From JABDBL01 sp963845445 (GTDB taxonomy: Bacteria > Cyanobacteriota > Vampirovibrionia > Obscuribacterales > Obscuribacteraceae): 64,000 bases of DNA. The stretch covers positions 186,001 through 250,000 of the forward strand of contig CAWJSE010000003.1 in the NCBI GenBank assembly GCA_963845445.1. Direction: 5' to 3'. Below the pieces are notes generated by a model. It had not been told where the DNA came from. It was given only the letters and a program-made list of their open reading frames with translations, and ran no database searches. The stretch's first letter is position 1, and every line of letters begins with the position of its first letter. Shown in pieces: positions 36,791 through 46,252 of the stretch. Both the position numbers and the translations under genes were made by a program.

Positions 36791-37810
36791 CTAATGTCCC
36801 ACACTTGCAAGCAAAGTAAATGCCAGCCACAAGACCATGCCTCGGTCAACTAAATCGCAAGCACGAGCTATATCAGACAGGTCAGGAATCCTGCCACGGC
36901 CAAACTTGGAACGAGTTTTTATTTGATCTTGACAGTACAAATCACCGCCAACCTCAAGATTTAGCGCTCCAGCACCGGTTGCCACAATTAATTCTGCATT
37001 TGGACTATTCCAATTTTTTGCTTGAGCGTTTAAACAGAACCAAGCATTTTTTATATCGCCCAACACAATATAGCTAAAAGCAGCCAAACGAGACGGAATC
37101 CAGTTCAAAACATCATTTGCTTTGCCTACAGCCCAACCAAAATGTTTATAGTGAACATTTTGATAACCCCACATATTATGCAAAATATGTACAAGGGCAT
37201 ATAGCACCACTCCTGGTGCGCTTAATATAAGGAACCAAAAAATTGGAGATAAAATCATTGCGCTGCCATTCTCAATAATCGATTCTATGCAAGTCGATAT
37301 AATATCTTGCCTATCCATTTGCTTAGTATCGCAAGTGACTATTCCAGCTAGATGTTTTCTCGCCATTTCAAGATTTTCACTAATTAAGGCATTTTGCACA
37401 TCAAAAGCATGTTGCTTTAAATTGTGAGCACCAATCGCCAAATAAAGAATAAAAACATTAAAAACGAAATTTAAAGGGATAGGCAAACCGTCAGTCATTA
37501 TGCCAGCCAGCGCCATAAAAGGAACAATTAAAAATACTGCCGCTAATCCACCTTTGACTCTGAGCGATTTTTCAGCAGCCTGGTTCTTAGCACCATTGCT
37601 CTTTTCTTCCTGCGCTGCTTGATTCGTTTGTTGAAGCTCACTGGCTTGTTTCGTGGGAGGAGTATGTTTGCTAAGTTCTTCCAAACGATGCCATTGATCT
37701 TCTAAATAAGTAGCAAAGCGAGTGAATCCTCTCAATGGATGGTAAATTGGCAGTTCACCAAAAAGCCTATCCAGAAAAATAGCTAGTGCTACTGCTAAGA
37801 AATTCGCCAT
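36791..37810 (-). CDS. cbiB: Adenosylcobinamide-phosphate synthase-like protein (CbiB/CobD)
   Basis: CbiB is an inner-membrane enzyme that attaches aminopropanol (phosphate) to adenosylcobyric acid in cobalamin synthesis. The start VALAIFLDRLFGELPIYHPLRGF matches the family's DRL.GEP.. HPV...G block. YLAIGAHNLKQHAFDVQNAL and VTCDTKQMDRQDIISTCIESIIENG cover the SR(D/...)T.....A.IES..EN segment, and the C-terminal AGALNLEVGGD is typical. A polar insert of about 35 residues lies near residue 55-90. Five membrane helices. No other cobalamin genes are in the window. Confidence 0.82.
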   Translation of the reverse strand: MANFLAVALAIFLDRLFGELPIYHPLRGFTRFATYLEDQWHRLEELSKHTPPTKQASELQQTNQAAQEEKSNGAKNQAAEKSLRVKGGLAAVFLIVPFMALAGIMTDGLPIPLNFVFNVFILYLAIGAHNLKQHAFDVQNALISENLEMARKHLAGIVTCDTKQMDRQDIISTCIESIIENGSAMILSPIFWFLILSAPGVVLYALVHILHNMWGYQNVHYKHFGWAVGKANDVLNWIPSRLAAFSYIVLGDIKNAWFCLNAQAKNWNSPNAELIVATGAGALNLEVGGDLYCQDQIKTRSKFGRGRIPDLSDIARACDLVDRGMVLWLAFTLLASVGH

Positions 37811-37949
37811 TTTTTGTAATCAACTCCAAGAATCAAACAAGGATAACACGAAACTGCAGCCTGCCAATTTTCGGCTGTGATAGATCGTGTCACATCTTTG
37901 CCACGTATATAAGCTTATTTTCTTACCAGTCATTCTGAGGATAATTAAC

Positions 37950-38925
37950 ATGACAATATCATCAGGCAAAAAAATCGAGCCTAGTGCGCTGACAGCCTTT
38001 GTTTCTCGCCTTAACCCTCTTTTTAAGTCAAACATTGATCGCCACATTTTCGGACAAACATTGACTGCCGATAAACGACGCCGCGCGCAAATTTTACCCA
38101 AACAAATTCAGGCCCTCTTATGTTTTTGCTCCGGAATCTCTGCGCTGGCTAAAGTCATGTGCAGTAAATACCATAGTTGCCGACCGGACAACCGTTTATA
38201 CCGTGCCTTTGCTAGGTATAACTAATAGACCATTGGCCGGATACAAAAAAGCTGGGCTCAACTTATTTAGAACTTCCGTCAAAATAATACCCAAAATAAA
38301 TTTCAATGATTTTGATCAATGCACAATCGAATTCGGTTTGCGTTTACCAATTAAGGCTGATGCTTTTATTGAAGAAATGCAGAGACAAATAGATCTATCT
38401 ACTTCCCGTATAAAAAACAAAGGACGATTAACATTCTATTGCCATGATGCTGTTAACATACCTGTGACAAGTGACCTGGAAACTTTGCGCCTATCAATTG
38501 TTAAAACGATGCCCACAATAAATATCGATTGGCTGGATCCAAGCCTGAGCTGGGAAACACTTTGGAATCCGTGCGCTCGATTAGAATCGATAAAACCACA
38601 CCTAGAAGACAAACTAACTAAATTTCTAGATCAAATTATTGAACATGGGTGCGCCAGTCGATGTAATGCAATTATACAAAAGCGTCATTGCTTCTTTGAC
38701 TGTACTTATTTACCATATCGCAAAAATCAAATGCTACCGGAGCTAAATAAAGTCACATACACACCGAATTCAGATATACAGAATAATCGTATCTTTGATT
38801 TGTTTAAAGCAGAAAAGAATTTGCTTGGACATGTCGCTCAAAAATCAGAGGTCCAGCTTGCTAAAACTAATTCTTATATAACTAAGGACGGTCAAGACTC
38901 AGGATGGCTACCTGCCAAAATCTGA
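37950..38925 (+). CDS. Unknown protein, frameshifted
   Basis: I do not recognise this protein. ATG 37950 opens a frame (MTISSGKKIEPSALTAFVSR, then GQTLTADKRRRA). Around the CGCGCG stretch at 38083-38088 the coding character moves to the +1 frame: KFYPNKFRPSYVFAPESLRW and VNTIVADRTTVYTVPLLGIT lead straight into the long open frame at 38203-38925. Two bases missing from, or one added to, the CG repeat explains it. The joined product is about 325 residues, soluble, with several Cys near the C-terminal third (HGCASRCNAI, CFFDCTYL). Function unknown. Confidence 0.5.
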
Positions 38926-38986
38926 TCCACTGTTGAGCTTCCGTTTATCCTTCCTGTTTAACCAGTTTGATAAGACCAGCAGAGGA

Positions 38987-40009
38987 TTAGGAATTCACGC
39001 TGCGGCTCGTTGAAGCCACCTCATCTGGAGGAAAGGCTTTTATCTTTAAATCTTCAAGCCAGTTAGTGAAATTTTTGAATTCCGCTGGAGGTATAGGTTT
39101 AGTCTCCACTTTTGTCTCAAGATCCCTTTCAGCTACGCCAGCTATATGTTTTCCAAGCAATTTTCCCATGCCACCGGCAGGAATATTAGGAGTATACGAA
39201 TAGGTCATTTTAGGCTGGCCGTCAGTGTTATCATATTCGACAAAATTCATCTTTCCTTCGCCAGGTTTCCAATATTTTCCTGTAAAACCACTTGCTTGTA
39301 CTTCACCAGCAACTTTAAAATTATTGGGACGACTTAACCTAGCTTTCACAATTTCGCCTGTAGGTCCTCGTTGTAAATCAACAGCAAAATCAGTAGTAAT
39401 TTTGCCTGCTGAATCTGTTCTACCACCTAGTATAATCTGTGCATTTCTTTGCTTAGGCTTTGCTGGATCATCTGGTTGTGGAACTTTGGTTACATGAAGT
39501 AGTTCGAGAGAAACCTTGGTCACTTCATGTTTTCCAGAAGTTGGATCCCTCTTTGTATCGACAGTAATCGTTCTAGCAGGAATTTGATCAATTGCTGGTG
39601 CTACTGCATGACCGTCATGCAGGGTAAAGCTGGTCTTTGGAGCCTCGAAAGTTCCTTGTTTATAGGCCGGCTCGCTAGCTAATTTGTCCGCACGGGCTGC
39701 CGACTTTTTGGGGGTTTGACTGTCAGATCCAGATGCTGCTTTTCCTGCACTCTTGTCTGGCACGGTCAGTCCTGGTTTGCTAATTTGCAACGAATTTGGC
39801 GCTACCCGTCCTCTGGTAACCGTATCTGTAGGGGCAGCAGCCATTTTGGTAGCTATTTGTTTCAGAGTTAAATTATCACCGGCCTTCAGAAGACCCTCTC
39901 CTTGCAAATCCTTTCGTGCGTTTCTAACGCCATGTTCCTCATCGCGAGACCCCCGTCTATCTGACATCGACTGAGGGGAGTCATCAGCTGGTGAACTTCG
40001 TCCAGACAT
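38987..40009 (-). CDS. Unknown soluble protein with disordered N-terminus
   Basis: The protein has 340 residues. The first 150 are highly polar and low-complexity (SDRRGSRDEEHGVRNARKD, SDSQTPKKSAARADKLAS), with no signal peptide. Residues about 160-300 look like a beta-rich domain (RTITVDTKRDPTSGKHEV, AQIILGGRTDSAGKITTDFA, GEGKMNFVEYDNTDGQPKM). No motif points to a function. Similar 'disordered head plus C-terminal domain' proteins occur at 43480-45656, suggesting a lineage-specific architecture. Confidence 0.6.
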   Translation of the reverse strand: MSGRSSPADDSPQSMSDRRGSRDEEHGVRNARKDLQGEGLLKAGDNLTLKQIATKMAAAPTDTVTRGRVAPNSLQISKPGLTVPDKSAGKAASGSDSQTPKKSAARADKLASEPAYKQGTFEAPKTSFTLHDGHAVAPAIDQIPARTITVDTKRDPTSGKHEVTKVSLELLHVTKVPQPDDPAKPKQRNAQIILGGRTDSAGKITTDFAVDLQRGPTGEIVKARLSRPNNFKVAGEVQASGFTGKYWKPGEGKMNFVEYDNTDGQPKMTYSYTPNIPAGGMGKLLGKHIAGVAERDLETKVETKPIPPAEFKNFTNWLEDLKIKAFPPDEVASTSRSVNS

Positions 40010-40174
40010 AATAATTTTCCCGATAATACTCTTACTACTACGCTTTCGCTAATTACATTAAGAGGATTAAATTATACGCTCACCCTTGCCGAAGTCAAGA
40101 CAAGGCTGTTACGTTTGGACTATTCACATCCTCACAAACCACTATTTAATAATTTTGGACATTAATTCGAGACA

Positions 40175-41374
40175 CTATTCTTTCTTGCCGACCTCTTCTG
40201 CCAGTACGTGGGCTGCAGTTTCATCTCTATGTTTTTCTAAATAAGGCATAAAGGGCGTACCACCGGTGCCGACGGCATGGGGATTATTACTGCTCATCTC
40301 GTGTTGCTTAAATATGTAATCGTTAGCGTATTCTAAATGCTTAGTGCGGAAAAGCTCCATCCAATGAACGCATTTATCATACAAATCTCTCAGAATGGCA
40401 TTTTTAGGCATTTCTTCGATGACAAACTCTCGAATTGATGGTCCTTTTTCTATGGTCTCAATAAATGCTCGGTGCTTTGGCGGCATATAATCACGCATCT
40501 CATTTAAATAACGGAGCATATAATCTTCTTTATGCACCACCCCTAGTGCGGCATCGAAAGACGGGATAATAGAACTTTGCGCACCGGTTTCGCCACGGAA
40601 ACTCTTAGGCTTGCCATTGTAATCGGCAACATCAGTATAGATAAGCCCCTCTTTAAATAATGGATGATCACGCCAACCATGGATATAAGGTCTGACTCTA
40701 TTATAGTAAATGTAAGGATCACATTTTTCCCGCATGCGCAATAAGCTTGAATACATAGATGCTAGAGCTTTCTCCATTAATCGCAATTCTGCTTCCAATA
40801 TCTTTTCACTTTTTTTTGTGACCGCCTGTTGTGCAGGCAAAATAGAAGCTAATCCAGAACCCGCTTGAGCTTCAATTTCTAAATGGACAAGAATAAACCA
40901 TTCTTCGTCTTGTCCCGCCAAAAAATTTTGAATAAGGCAGGTATTAGTAAGGTCGATAGGATGCTCAAGTTCAATGCGTCGCCAATTGTGCAGCATATAC
41001 GAAGCATAAGATAATACCGGCGGTCTATCTAGTTTTTTAGCCACCGCGCACCAGGGCACAGCTAAGCTAGCAGGCAATGATAGTGGTGGGGTTTTTTCTC
41101 CCCAAACATAAGCATGAGCAATAAAAGAAAAAGCTAACATTGCTCGTTCCAGCTCAGCACTGGTTTTTAATCCATCTATCGCCACTGTAGGCATGGCATT
41201 TACAAACTGCTTAAGCTGACCAGCAACTAAAAGCTTTGGTAATTGTTCAGCTATTTGACCCCAAGCTTGCAGGACAGGAGGAACGGACACCAGTGGATTT
41301 TGAGCAGGCAAAAATCCTCTGTCAACATCAACATCATAAGCGGCAAGTAATGCTTGTCTTTCTTCTTTTTCCAA
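40175..41374 (-). CDS. Indoleamine 2,3-dioxygenase family heme protein
   Basis: IDO opens the indole ring of tryptophan to N-formylkynurenine with O2 and heme. Family blocks are ELEHPIDLTNTCLIQNFLAG, the strongly conserved RPYIHGWRDHPLFKEGLIY, RGETGAQSSIIPSFDAALGV (near the substrate and heme pocket), YLNEMRDYMPPKHRAFIE, and HLEYANDYIFKQ, whose His is the expected proximal heme ligand, followed by GTGGTPFMPYL. The open frame reaches 41446, but a TTG at 41374 has GGGAG six bases upstream and gives a more typical N-terminus (EKEERQALLAAYDVD). Bacterial IDOs are uncommon. It is divergent from the monooxygenase-like gene. Confidence 0.88.
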   Translation of the reverse strand: MEKEERQALLAAYDVDVDRGFLPAQNPLVSVPPVLQAWGQIAEQLPKLLVAGQLKQFVNAMPTVAIDGLKTSAELERAMLAFSFIAHAYVWGEKTPPLSLPASLAVPWCAVAKKLDRPPVLSYASYMLHNWRRIELEHPIDLTNTCLIQNFLAGQDEEWFILVHLEIEAQAGSGLASILPAQQAVTKKSEKILEAELRLMEKALASMYSSLLRMREKCDPYIYYNRVRPYIHGWRDHPLFKEGLIYTDVADYNGKPKSFRGETGAQSSIIPSFDAALGVVHKEDYMLRYLNEMRDYMPPKHRAFIETIEKGPSIREFVIEEMPKNAILRDLYDKCVHWMELFRTKHLEYANDYIFKQHEMSSNNPHAVGTGGTPFMPYLEKHRDETAAHVLAEEVGKKE

Positions 41375-41553
41375 AATTCTCTCCCACCAAGTCCAAAACT
41401 TTAGTAAGAACTGTAATTTAAGTCCTATCAAAATTAGTAAAATCAAATTAGGGCAAGATGCTTAAATTATACTCCTTATTGTTCAATGAAATTACAATAG
41501 GGCACTGGGATTTGCTAGAGTTTTCACAATTAAAAAATCAAGCAGGAATGTTT

Positions 41554-41853
41554 ATGCAAAAGAAACAAGTAACTTTGATAGTACGATTAAAAGCCAAGAA
41601 AGGCATGGGCATGCGTTTAGAGCAAGCAGCAGTAAATCTTATTCCGCTCACCCGATCTGAGCCCGGATGCATAAAATATAATTTTCATAGCCATCCACAG
41701 GAAGCGGAGTCGTTTTTATTTTATGAAAATTGGATCAATCAGGAAGCTCTGGACAAGCATCTCCAAATGCCCTATTTAGTGGCATTCAAAACTCTGCTAG
41801 AAGAAATACTGAGCGAACCAGCTGAGTTTACGTTTTGGAATATGCGCGAATAA
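41554..41853 (+). CDS. Antibiotic biosynthesis monooxygenase (ABM) domain protein
   Basis: The product has about 99 residues from ATG 41554 (AGGA 6 bp upstream), a single dimeric ABM ferredoxin-like fold. The segments VTLIVRLKAKKGMGMRLEQA, SEPGCIKYNFHSHPQEAESF, LFYENWINQEALDKH and MPYLVAFKTLLEEILSEP follow the family order exactly. Such proteins are quinol monooxygenases or heme-degrading-like enzymes. The frame opens earlier (41458) but the upstream part is not conserved in character. It is divergent from the IDO gene, with which a shared promoter region of about 180 bp is possible. Confidence 0.8.
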   Translation: MQKKQVTLIVRLKAKKGMGMRLEQAAVNLIPLTRSEPGCIKYNFHSHPQEAESFLFYENWINQEALDKHLQMPYLVAFKTLLEEILSEPAEFTFWNMRE

Positions 41854-41967
41854 ATTCAAGTCACATTACTTAGAAATAATGCAGACACACGTGTGCGCGT
41901 ATTGGCAAGTGGTTAATTAAAGGGGGCGCATTGCTAGAATGACCTCGAAGGAAGATAGGCACCATTT

Positions 41968-43371
41968 ATGATTGGCCGGCTTTTATTAAGCAACATTTTA
42001 GCCCTGGCCCTTTTTCTCGCAGGGCTTGCGCCGGCTATTTGTGCTACTAAAATAAGATGGCTGCCCGGCGTCAGTCATTATGTGCAAATACCTGTGCTCT
42101 ATATGACCGATAGAGAATGCTCAAAAAATGGTTTTCTCAATCAACGCAAATTAGAAAATGGCTCTATTTATGATATGTATTGTGGATCGTTAGAATATAT
42201 AATCGAGAATAGTCAGCAAAAGACTTTAACAGAAGAACAAAAAAAACTGGGGTGGCATTATGTGGATAAACTGCCCAAGAATCCGCTAGTTTTAAATCCT
42301 TTATCGGAATCAGGCAAAAAATATGTATATGCGCAATTCGGTGAAAAAATTATCGAAACAGCAAAAAGTTCTGGTCATAACGAAATTTTTCTCAATGTGC
42401 ATGGATTCAATAACCCGTTTGCTGGGTCGGCTCGAACTGCAGCCATACTCGCATATACCGTAGGACGCCCTGTTGTTCTCTATAGCTGGCCCTCGGCTGC
42501 ACGCATAGCTCTTTATGACGTGGATAGCACCAATAATGAATGGAGCCAAGAACACTTCAATCGTTTAATGGATGAACTTGTTGGTGTAAAAAAGAAGTCA
42601 GATGTGAAATTCGTCCTGGTAGCACATAGTATGGGAATTAGGCTACCGCTGCGATCTGCTTCTCTTCTTGAAGGCAAAAACTTATTCAACCAGGCCTTTT
42701 TGATAGACCCTGATTTAGATGCTGAAACTTTTGTGCATTATGTGGCTCGTTGCGCTTTGGGGGCAGTGCAAGAGAGAGAGGCTATGGCCAAAACGGATTC
42801 TTCTAATATCTCGACTGCGCCCAACGTACTTGAGAATTCGGACGGCAAATTACGGATTCTGTTTTCACATCACGATAATGCCCTGCCTATCGTGCAACTG
42901 CTATTTAGCGGCGGCTATACGCGTCTTGGTCAAGGGGCAGACTCAATGCTGGCTTCTGTTTTTGACCCAAATACAATGCCTAATATATTTCAAGGAGCAA
43001 GCGAACTTTTCCAACCTGATGGCGGTAAAGATGCTAGCAGCTCTCAAGAGAATCAAGAGAATATCGATGAGCTGGAAGATGCTGAATATCAGAAACTGGT
43101 AAAGTCATTCAAATGGATCGATTACACAGTTTTAGATCATGGTCTCTTGGGACATAAAGTACCTTTTGAGCTCATAGAAAATTTATGGTCTACCGGTAAG
43201 CCAGGCGAAGGTTTAGCGCTAAAAACTACTGAGGACGCATCGGTGAATAGATTTACTCGTTTTTCGTCACGAGTATTCCGTCAATCGAAACATTTTGGTG
43301 ATGTCGGACGTTGTGAGAAAGTGGTATTTGAAAAAGATGTGCATGGTAAGTTAGTTTCGCACACTCATTAA
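41968..43371 (+). CDS. Exported alpha/beta hydrolase, DUF900-like
   Basis: The protein has 467 residues. Signal peptide (LLLSNILALALFLAGLAPAICA), then a family head IPVLYMTDRECSKNGFLNQRK. The hydrolase domain has FLNVHGFNNPFAGSARTA (oxyanion region), VVLYSWPSAARIALYDVD, and the nucleophile elbow FVLVAHSMGIRLPLRS. The acid and His are likely in LRILFSHHDNALPIVQL and YTVLDHGLLGHKVPF. DUF900 proteins are predicted secreted or periplasmic esterases. A deletion remnant of a close paralogue lies at 17711-18009. Confidence 0.8.
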   Translation: MIGRLLLSNILALALFLAGLAPAICATKIRWLPGVSHYVQIPVLYMTDRECSKNGFLNQRKLENGSIYDMYCGSLEYIIENSQQKTLTEEQKKLGWHYVDKLPKNPLVLNPLSESGKKYVYAQFGEKIIETAKSSGHNEIFLNVHGFNNPFAGSARTAAILAYTVGRPVVLYSWPSAARIALYDVDSTNNEWSQEHFNRLMDELVGVKKKSDVKFVLVAHSMGIRLPLRSASLLEGKNLFNQAFLIDPDLDAETFVHYVARCALGAVQEREAMAKTDSSNISTAPNVLENSDGKLRILFSHHDNALPIVQLLFSGGYTRLGQGADSMLASVFDPNTMPNIFQGASELFQPDGGKDASSSQENQENIDELEDAEYQKLVKSFKWIDYTVLDHGLLGHKVPFELIENLWSTGKPGEGLALKTTEDASVNRFTRFSSRVFRQSKHFGDVGRCEKVVFEKDVHGKLVSHTH

Positions 43372-43479
43372 TGTGAATTCTTAGTCAATCTCATAAGATT
43401 CTCACAAATTTTCTGTAATCTTTTAAATGTCTTCTACCTAAAGCTCCGACCGCTTTTTGAGATTTAACATTTAGTATAA

Positions 43480-45656
43480 ATGGTTGCAGAACTCCAACAA
43501 AGACCCGCCATAGAAAACGATCAGCCTGGGCAAGGTGATCAGGCTGGCAATTCTTGGTCTCCTGGTTTGGAAGACTATGAAGCTTATGGCCGCCAAGACA
43601 ACTCAAAAAACGGCAACTCTAGAAACGGTAAGGCCGAATTCTCGGAGAATGATTTAATATGCACACCAATCGAAGGTTTTGATACTAAACCAGGTAAACC
43701 TCGCAATGCAATATCCGACCGGACCTATAATGAATCGAGTCAAACTGGAGACTCTAAATCCGAAGACCCCAAATCTAAAGACTCCAAAGCTAAAGACTCT
43801 AAAGTTGGCGAAACTCTCAGAGGCTCGGATATAGTCCAAACGCCCAATACTAACGAAACCCTGAGAACACCTGAGCATTCTCAAGATCCTAATACTAGCG
43901 AAATTCTCAGAACATCTGAGCATCCTGAAGATCCTAATACTAGCGAAACTCTCAAAACATCAGAACTTCCTCAAGACCCTAAATCTAGCGACACATTCAG
44001 AATATCAGAACACCCCGAAGACCCTGAAGCTGCCGAAGAAAGCGCTACCGGCGAGATCCAGGGCAAAGTAGACGAGAAACAAAAATCCTCGGATCAACCC
44101 GCGCCTCAAATAGAGGCTGGCAAAGATATTGCTCTCGATCCAGAGACTCAAAAAGCAAAAAATGATTTTGTCAAAATATTCGAAGACCGTTTTAAAGACG
44201 ACCCGCGAGTTAAAGATGACCCTAACTTACTTCCGGCTTTAAGAGAAAGAATGGCACAGATGGATCAACGCATATTACACGAGCGGATTAAAACCGACGA
44301 TGGTTCTTATATAAATCAGCAAGAACAATTGGCCAAAGAATATAGAAACTTGGCCGTGATTGGCACACAGGCCGAGAAGCTTACAGATGATAGCGGACAT
44401 CAAGTCTTTAGCGAACCGTGGATGGTAAACAATATACTGGCCAGTGGCATTATAAGAGCGGCACAGCCCATTCCTTCTGGCGATCAAGGTGCCAATAACA
44501 CATGCGCTGCCGAATCAATTAATAGAGGAGGCATGAAAGCAGTAGCTGGAGTAGATTCTGAATCAATTGCACAGATGTGTAAGAATGGTGGCTTTGATGC
44601 CGTGGACAATGCCAGCAAACCATTTATTTGCCGTGTTCATAAAGCAAGCTTAGCCTTAGACGCCGAAGCAGAAGCTATTCATTTAAATCGATCCAATGCC
44701 AGGGATGCATGGGGGCAATTGTCTGATATTCGCACGGCGCAGCTAAATTTAGATCTTCAGGCAAGGGAAGAATTCGGTGCTGGCGCTGAAGGACGTTTTG
44801 TTTATAGTAAAGTTTCACCTATTAGTCAACGAAACACTGGTGAAAGAGTGGTAGATACAAAAACAGGTAGAACAATAGCTGAAGATCCGTGCTTTTTTCC
44901 CGAAACAGAGAGCAATACCGCACAATCACTATATGGCTGCATTAGTAAAACTTACGGCAAAGACACGACTGTGGTTGCAGCAAACCCAACTAATGGAGAT
45001 AACGTAACAGGCGTAACGGACTCAAGTAATCTTAAAGCCCATTTAAAATATCTAGGCTCTAGAGGATTATTGGCTATGGTGAATACAGAGGTAGCATATT
45101 ATGTAAATAATAGTCAGGGACTAGGTGGCGCGCGCGGACGGCACGTTACGTCTGCTCAGATTGGAAAAGAGGGAGGCATCGACTTTATAAATAATTGGGG
45201 TGGGAAACATGATTATAAAAATCTGAGTGCCGAGGCCCTTTTTTGCCTGGATGGAAAGGCGCATCACGTTCAATTGTAGGAATAGGTACAATCGCCCTTC
45301 ACGCTGAGAGACAGGGATTTGTACCTGGTGGTGGCAACTTACCTGGTGGCGGTATAGTTGAATATGGGCGCGGATATGCCAACGCAGGGCGCGACGTAAC
45401 AGCCAGCAACGAAGAACGCAGACCAGATACTGTTCAAAATAAAACCAATAAAGAAGAAGAACTTTTGGCTCAATTAAGAAAGGAACACCAAAGAGAAGAG
45501 AATCAAAAAGAAAAGAGCAATACACAGATGCTGTATTCGCGCTTGCAGCTCGCTGCGCTAGAGAGCAAATTAGCTGGACTACCGCCTGGCAGCCCCGAAA
45601 TGATGGCATTATTGACGCAAAAGCACCTTTATCAAAGCAGCTTGAGTCTCACTTAA
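43480..45656 (+). CDS. Papain-like cysteine peptidase candidate with repeat-rich N-terminus, frameshifted
   Basis: The first 210 residues are polar, with 15-residue degenerate repeats at about 43826-44030 (TNETLRTPEHSQDPNTS and variants). From residue about 225 there is a folded region. Candidate catalytic residues are Cys in GANNTCAAESIN, His in ARGRHVTSAQIG and Asn in FINNWGGKHDY; Cys-His-Asn in that order with an NxWG box is the papain-like pattern. The frame stops at 45277. One extra T in the TTTTTT run at 45239-45244 continues PGWKGASRSIVGIGTIALHA and a Gly-rich then coiled-coil C-terminus to 45656. No signal peptide. The enzymatic call is inference. Confidence 0.55.
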
Positions 45657-46251
45657 TACGCCACTCCAATGAACTTACACATTGTTTGAATACAGGCAAA
45701 TATTTCAATTGAAGATTTTCGTTTGGCGCTTGTAAATAAATTTCTTCTATCTGGCATGAAGCATCTTTTGGATTAGCATCAATAAAAAAACCGCAGAATT
45801 CGCTCACCCGTGTATTGTCTTCTGGATTTTTAAAATAACCACGAGCAGCTAAGACTGGCTTGTCATTCCAAACCAACGCTTCTAATCTTAAGAGCATAAA
45901 TGGTGCTCCTCGTCGTCCTTGCCGTTGATTTACTATTTGATTATTGCCCACGTTGCCCAATATTTCTTTTAGTTCGCCCATAAGTTGCAAATCAGAAGCA
46001 GACAATTGATCTTTAAACTCCCAATCAAATATAAGTTTGGGAGCAAGGGCCAGTGTTTTGCGCAAAACGATGGTTGCCGCCTCGCTAACAGGTAAACCCC
46101 GGTAAAATAGCTCTATTTTAACGTCAGGATCGTTTTTAGGAGCAAAGGAGCGAACTGTCTGAACAGGTCTGCCAACTTCAACAGATTCAAGCTCAGCCCA
46201 ATCTTCAGGCAAAACTAGTGATTTTATATAATGATAGTAAGAAATTTTCAA
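45649..46251 (-). CDS. Unknown soluble protein
   Basis: This 200-residue protein is not recognised. It is acidic to neutral and predicted soluble, with strands such as DVKIELFYRGLPVSEAATIV, APFMLLRLEALVWNDKPVLA and FCGFFIDANPKDASCQIEEI. It starts 1 bp after the hflX stop on the same strand, so the two are probably cotranscribed, and its end overlaps the convergent peptidase-like gene by 8 bp. No motif indicates a reaction. Confidence 0.65.
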   Translation of the reverse strand: MKISYYHYIKSLVLPEDWAELESVEVGRPVQTVRSFAPKNDPDVKIELFYRGLPVSEAATIVLRKTLALAPKLIFDWEFKDQLSASDLQLMGELKEILGNVGNNQIVNQRQGRRGAPFMLLRLEALVWNDKPVLAARGYFKNPEDNTRVSEFCGFFIDANPKDASCQIEEIYLQAPNENLQLKYLPVFKQCVSSLEWRIK

Positions 46252-46252
46252 A

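Noticed and set aside
37820..38101. Minus-strand 93-codon frame upstream of cbiB
   Set aside because: Shadow of the plus-strand unknown protein starting at 37950 and its leader region.
45121..45609. 162-codon minus-strand frame over the end of the peptidase-like gene
   Set aside because: Shadow of the frameshifted plus-strand gene; Cys/Leu/Tyr-rich composition without any domain.
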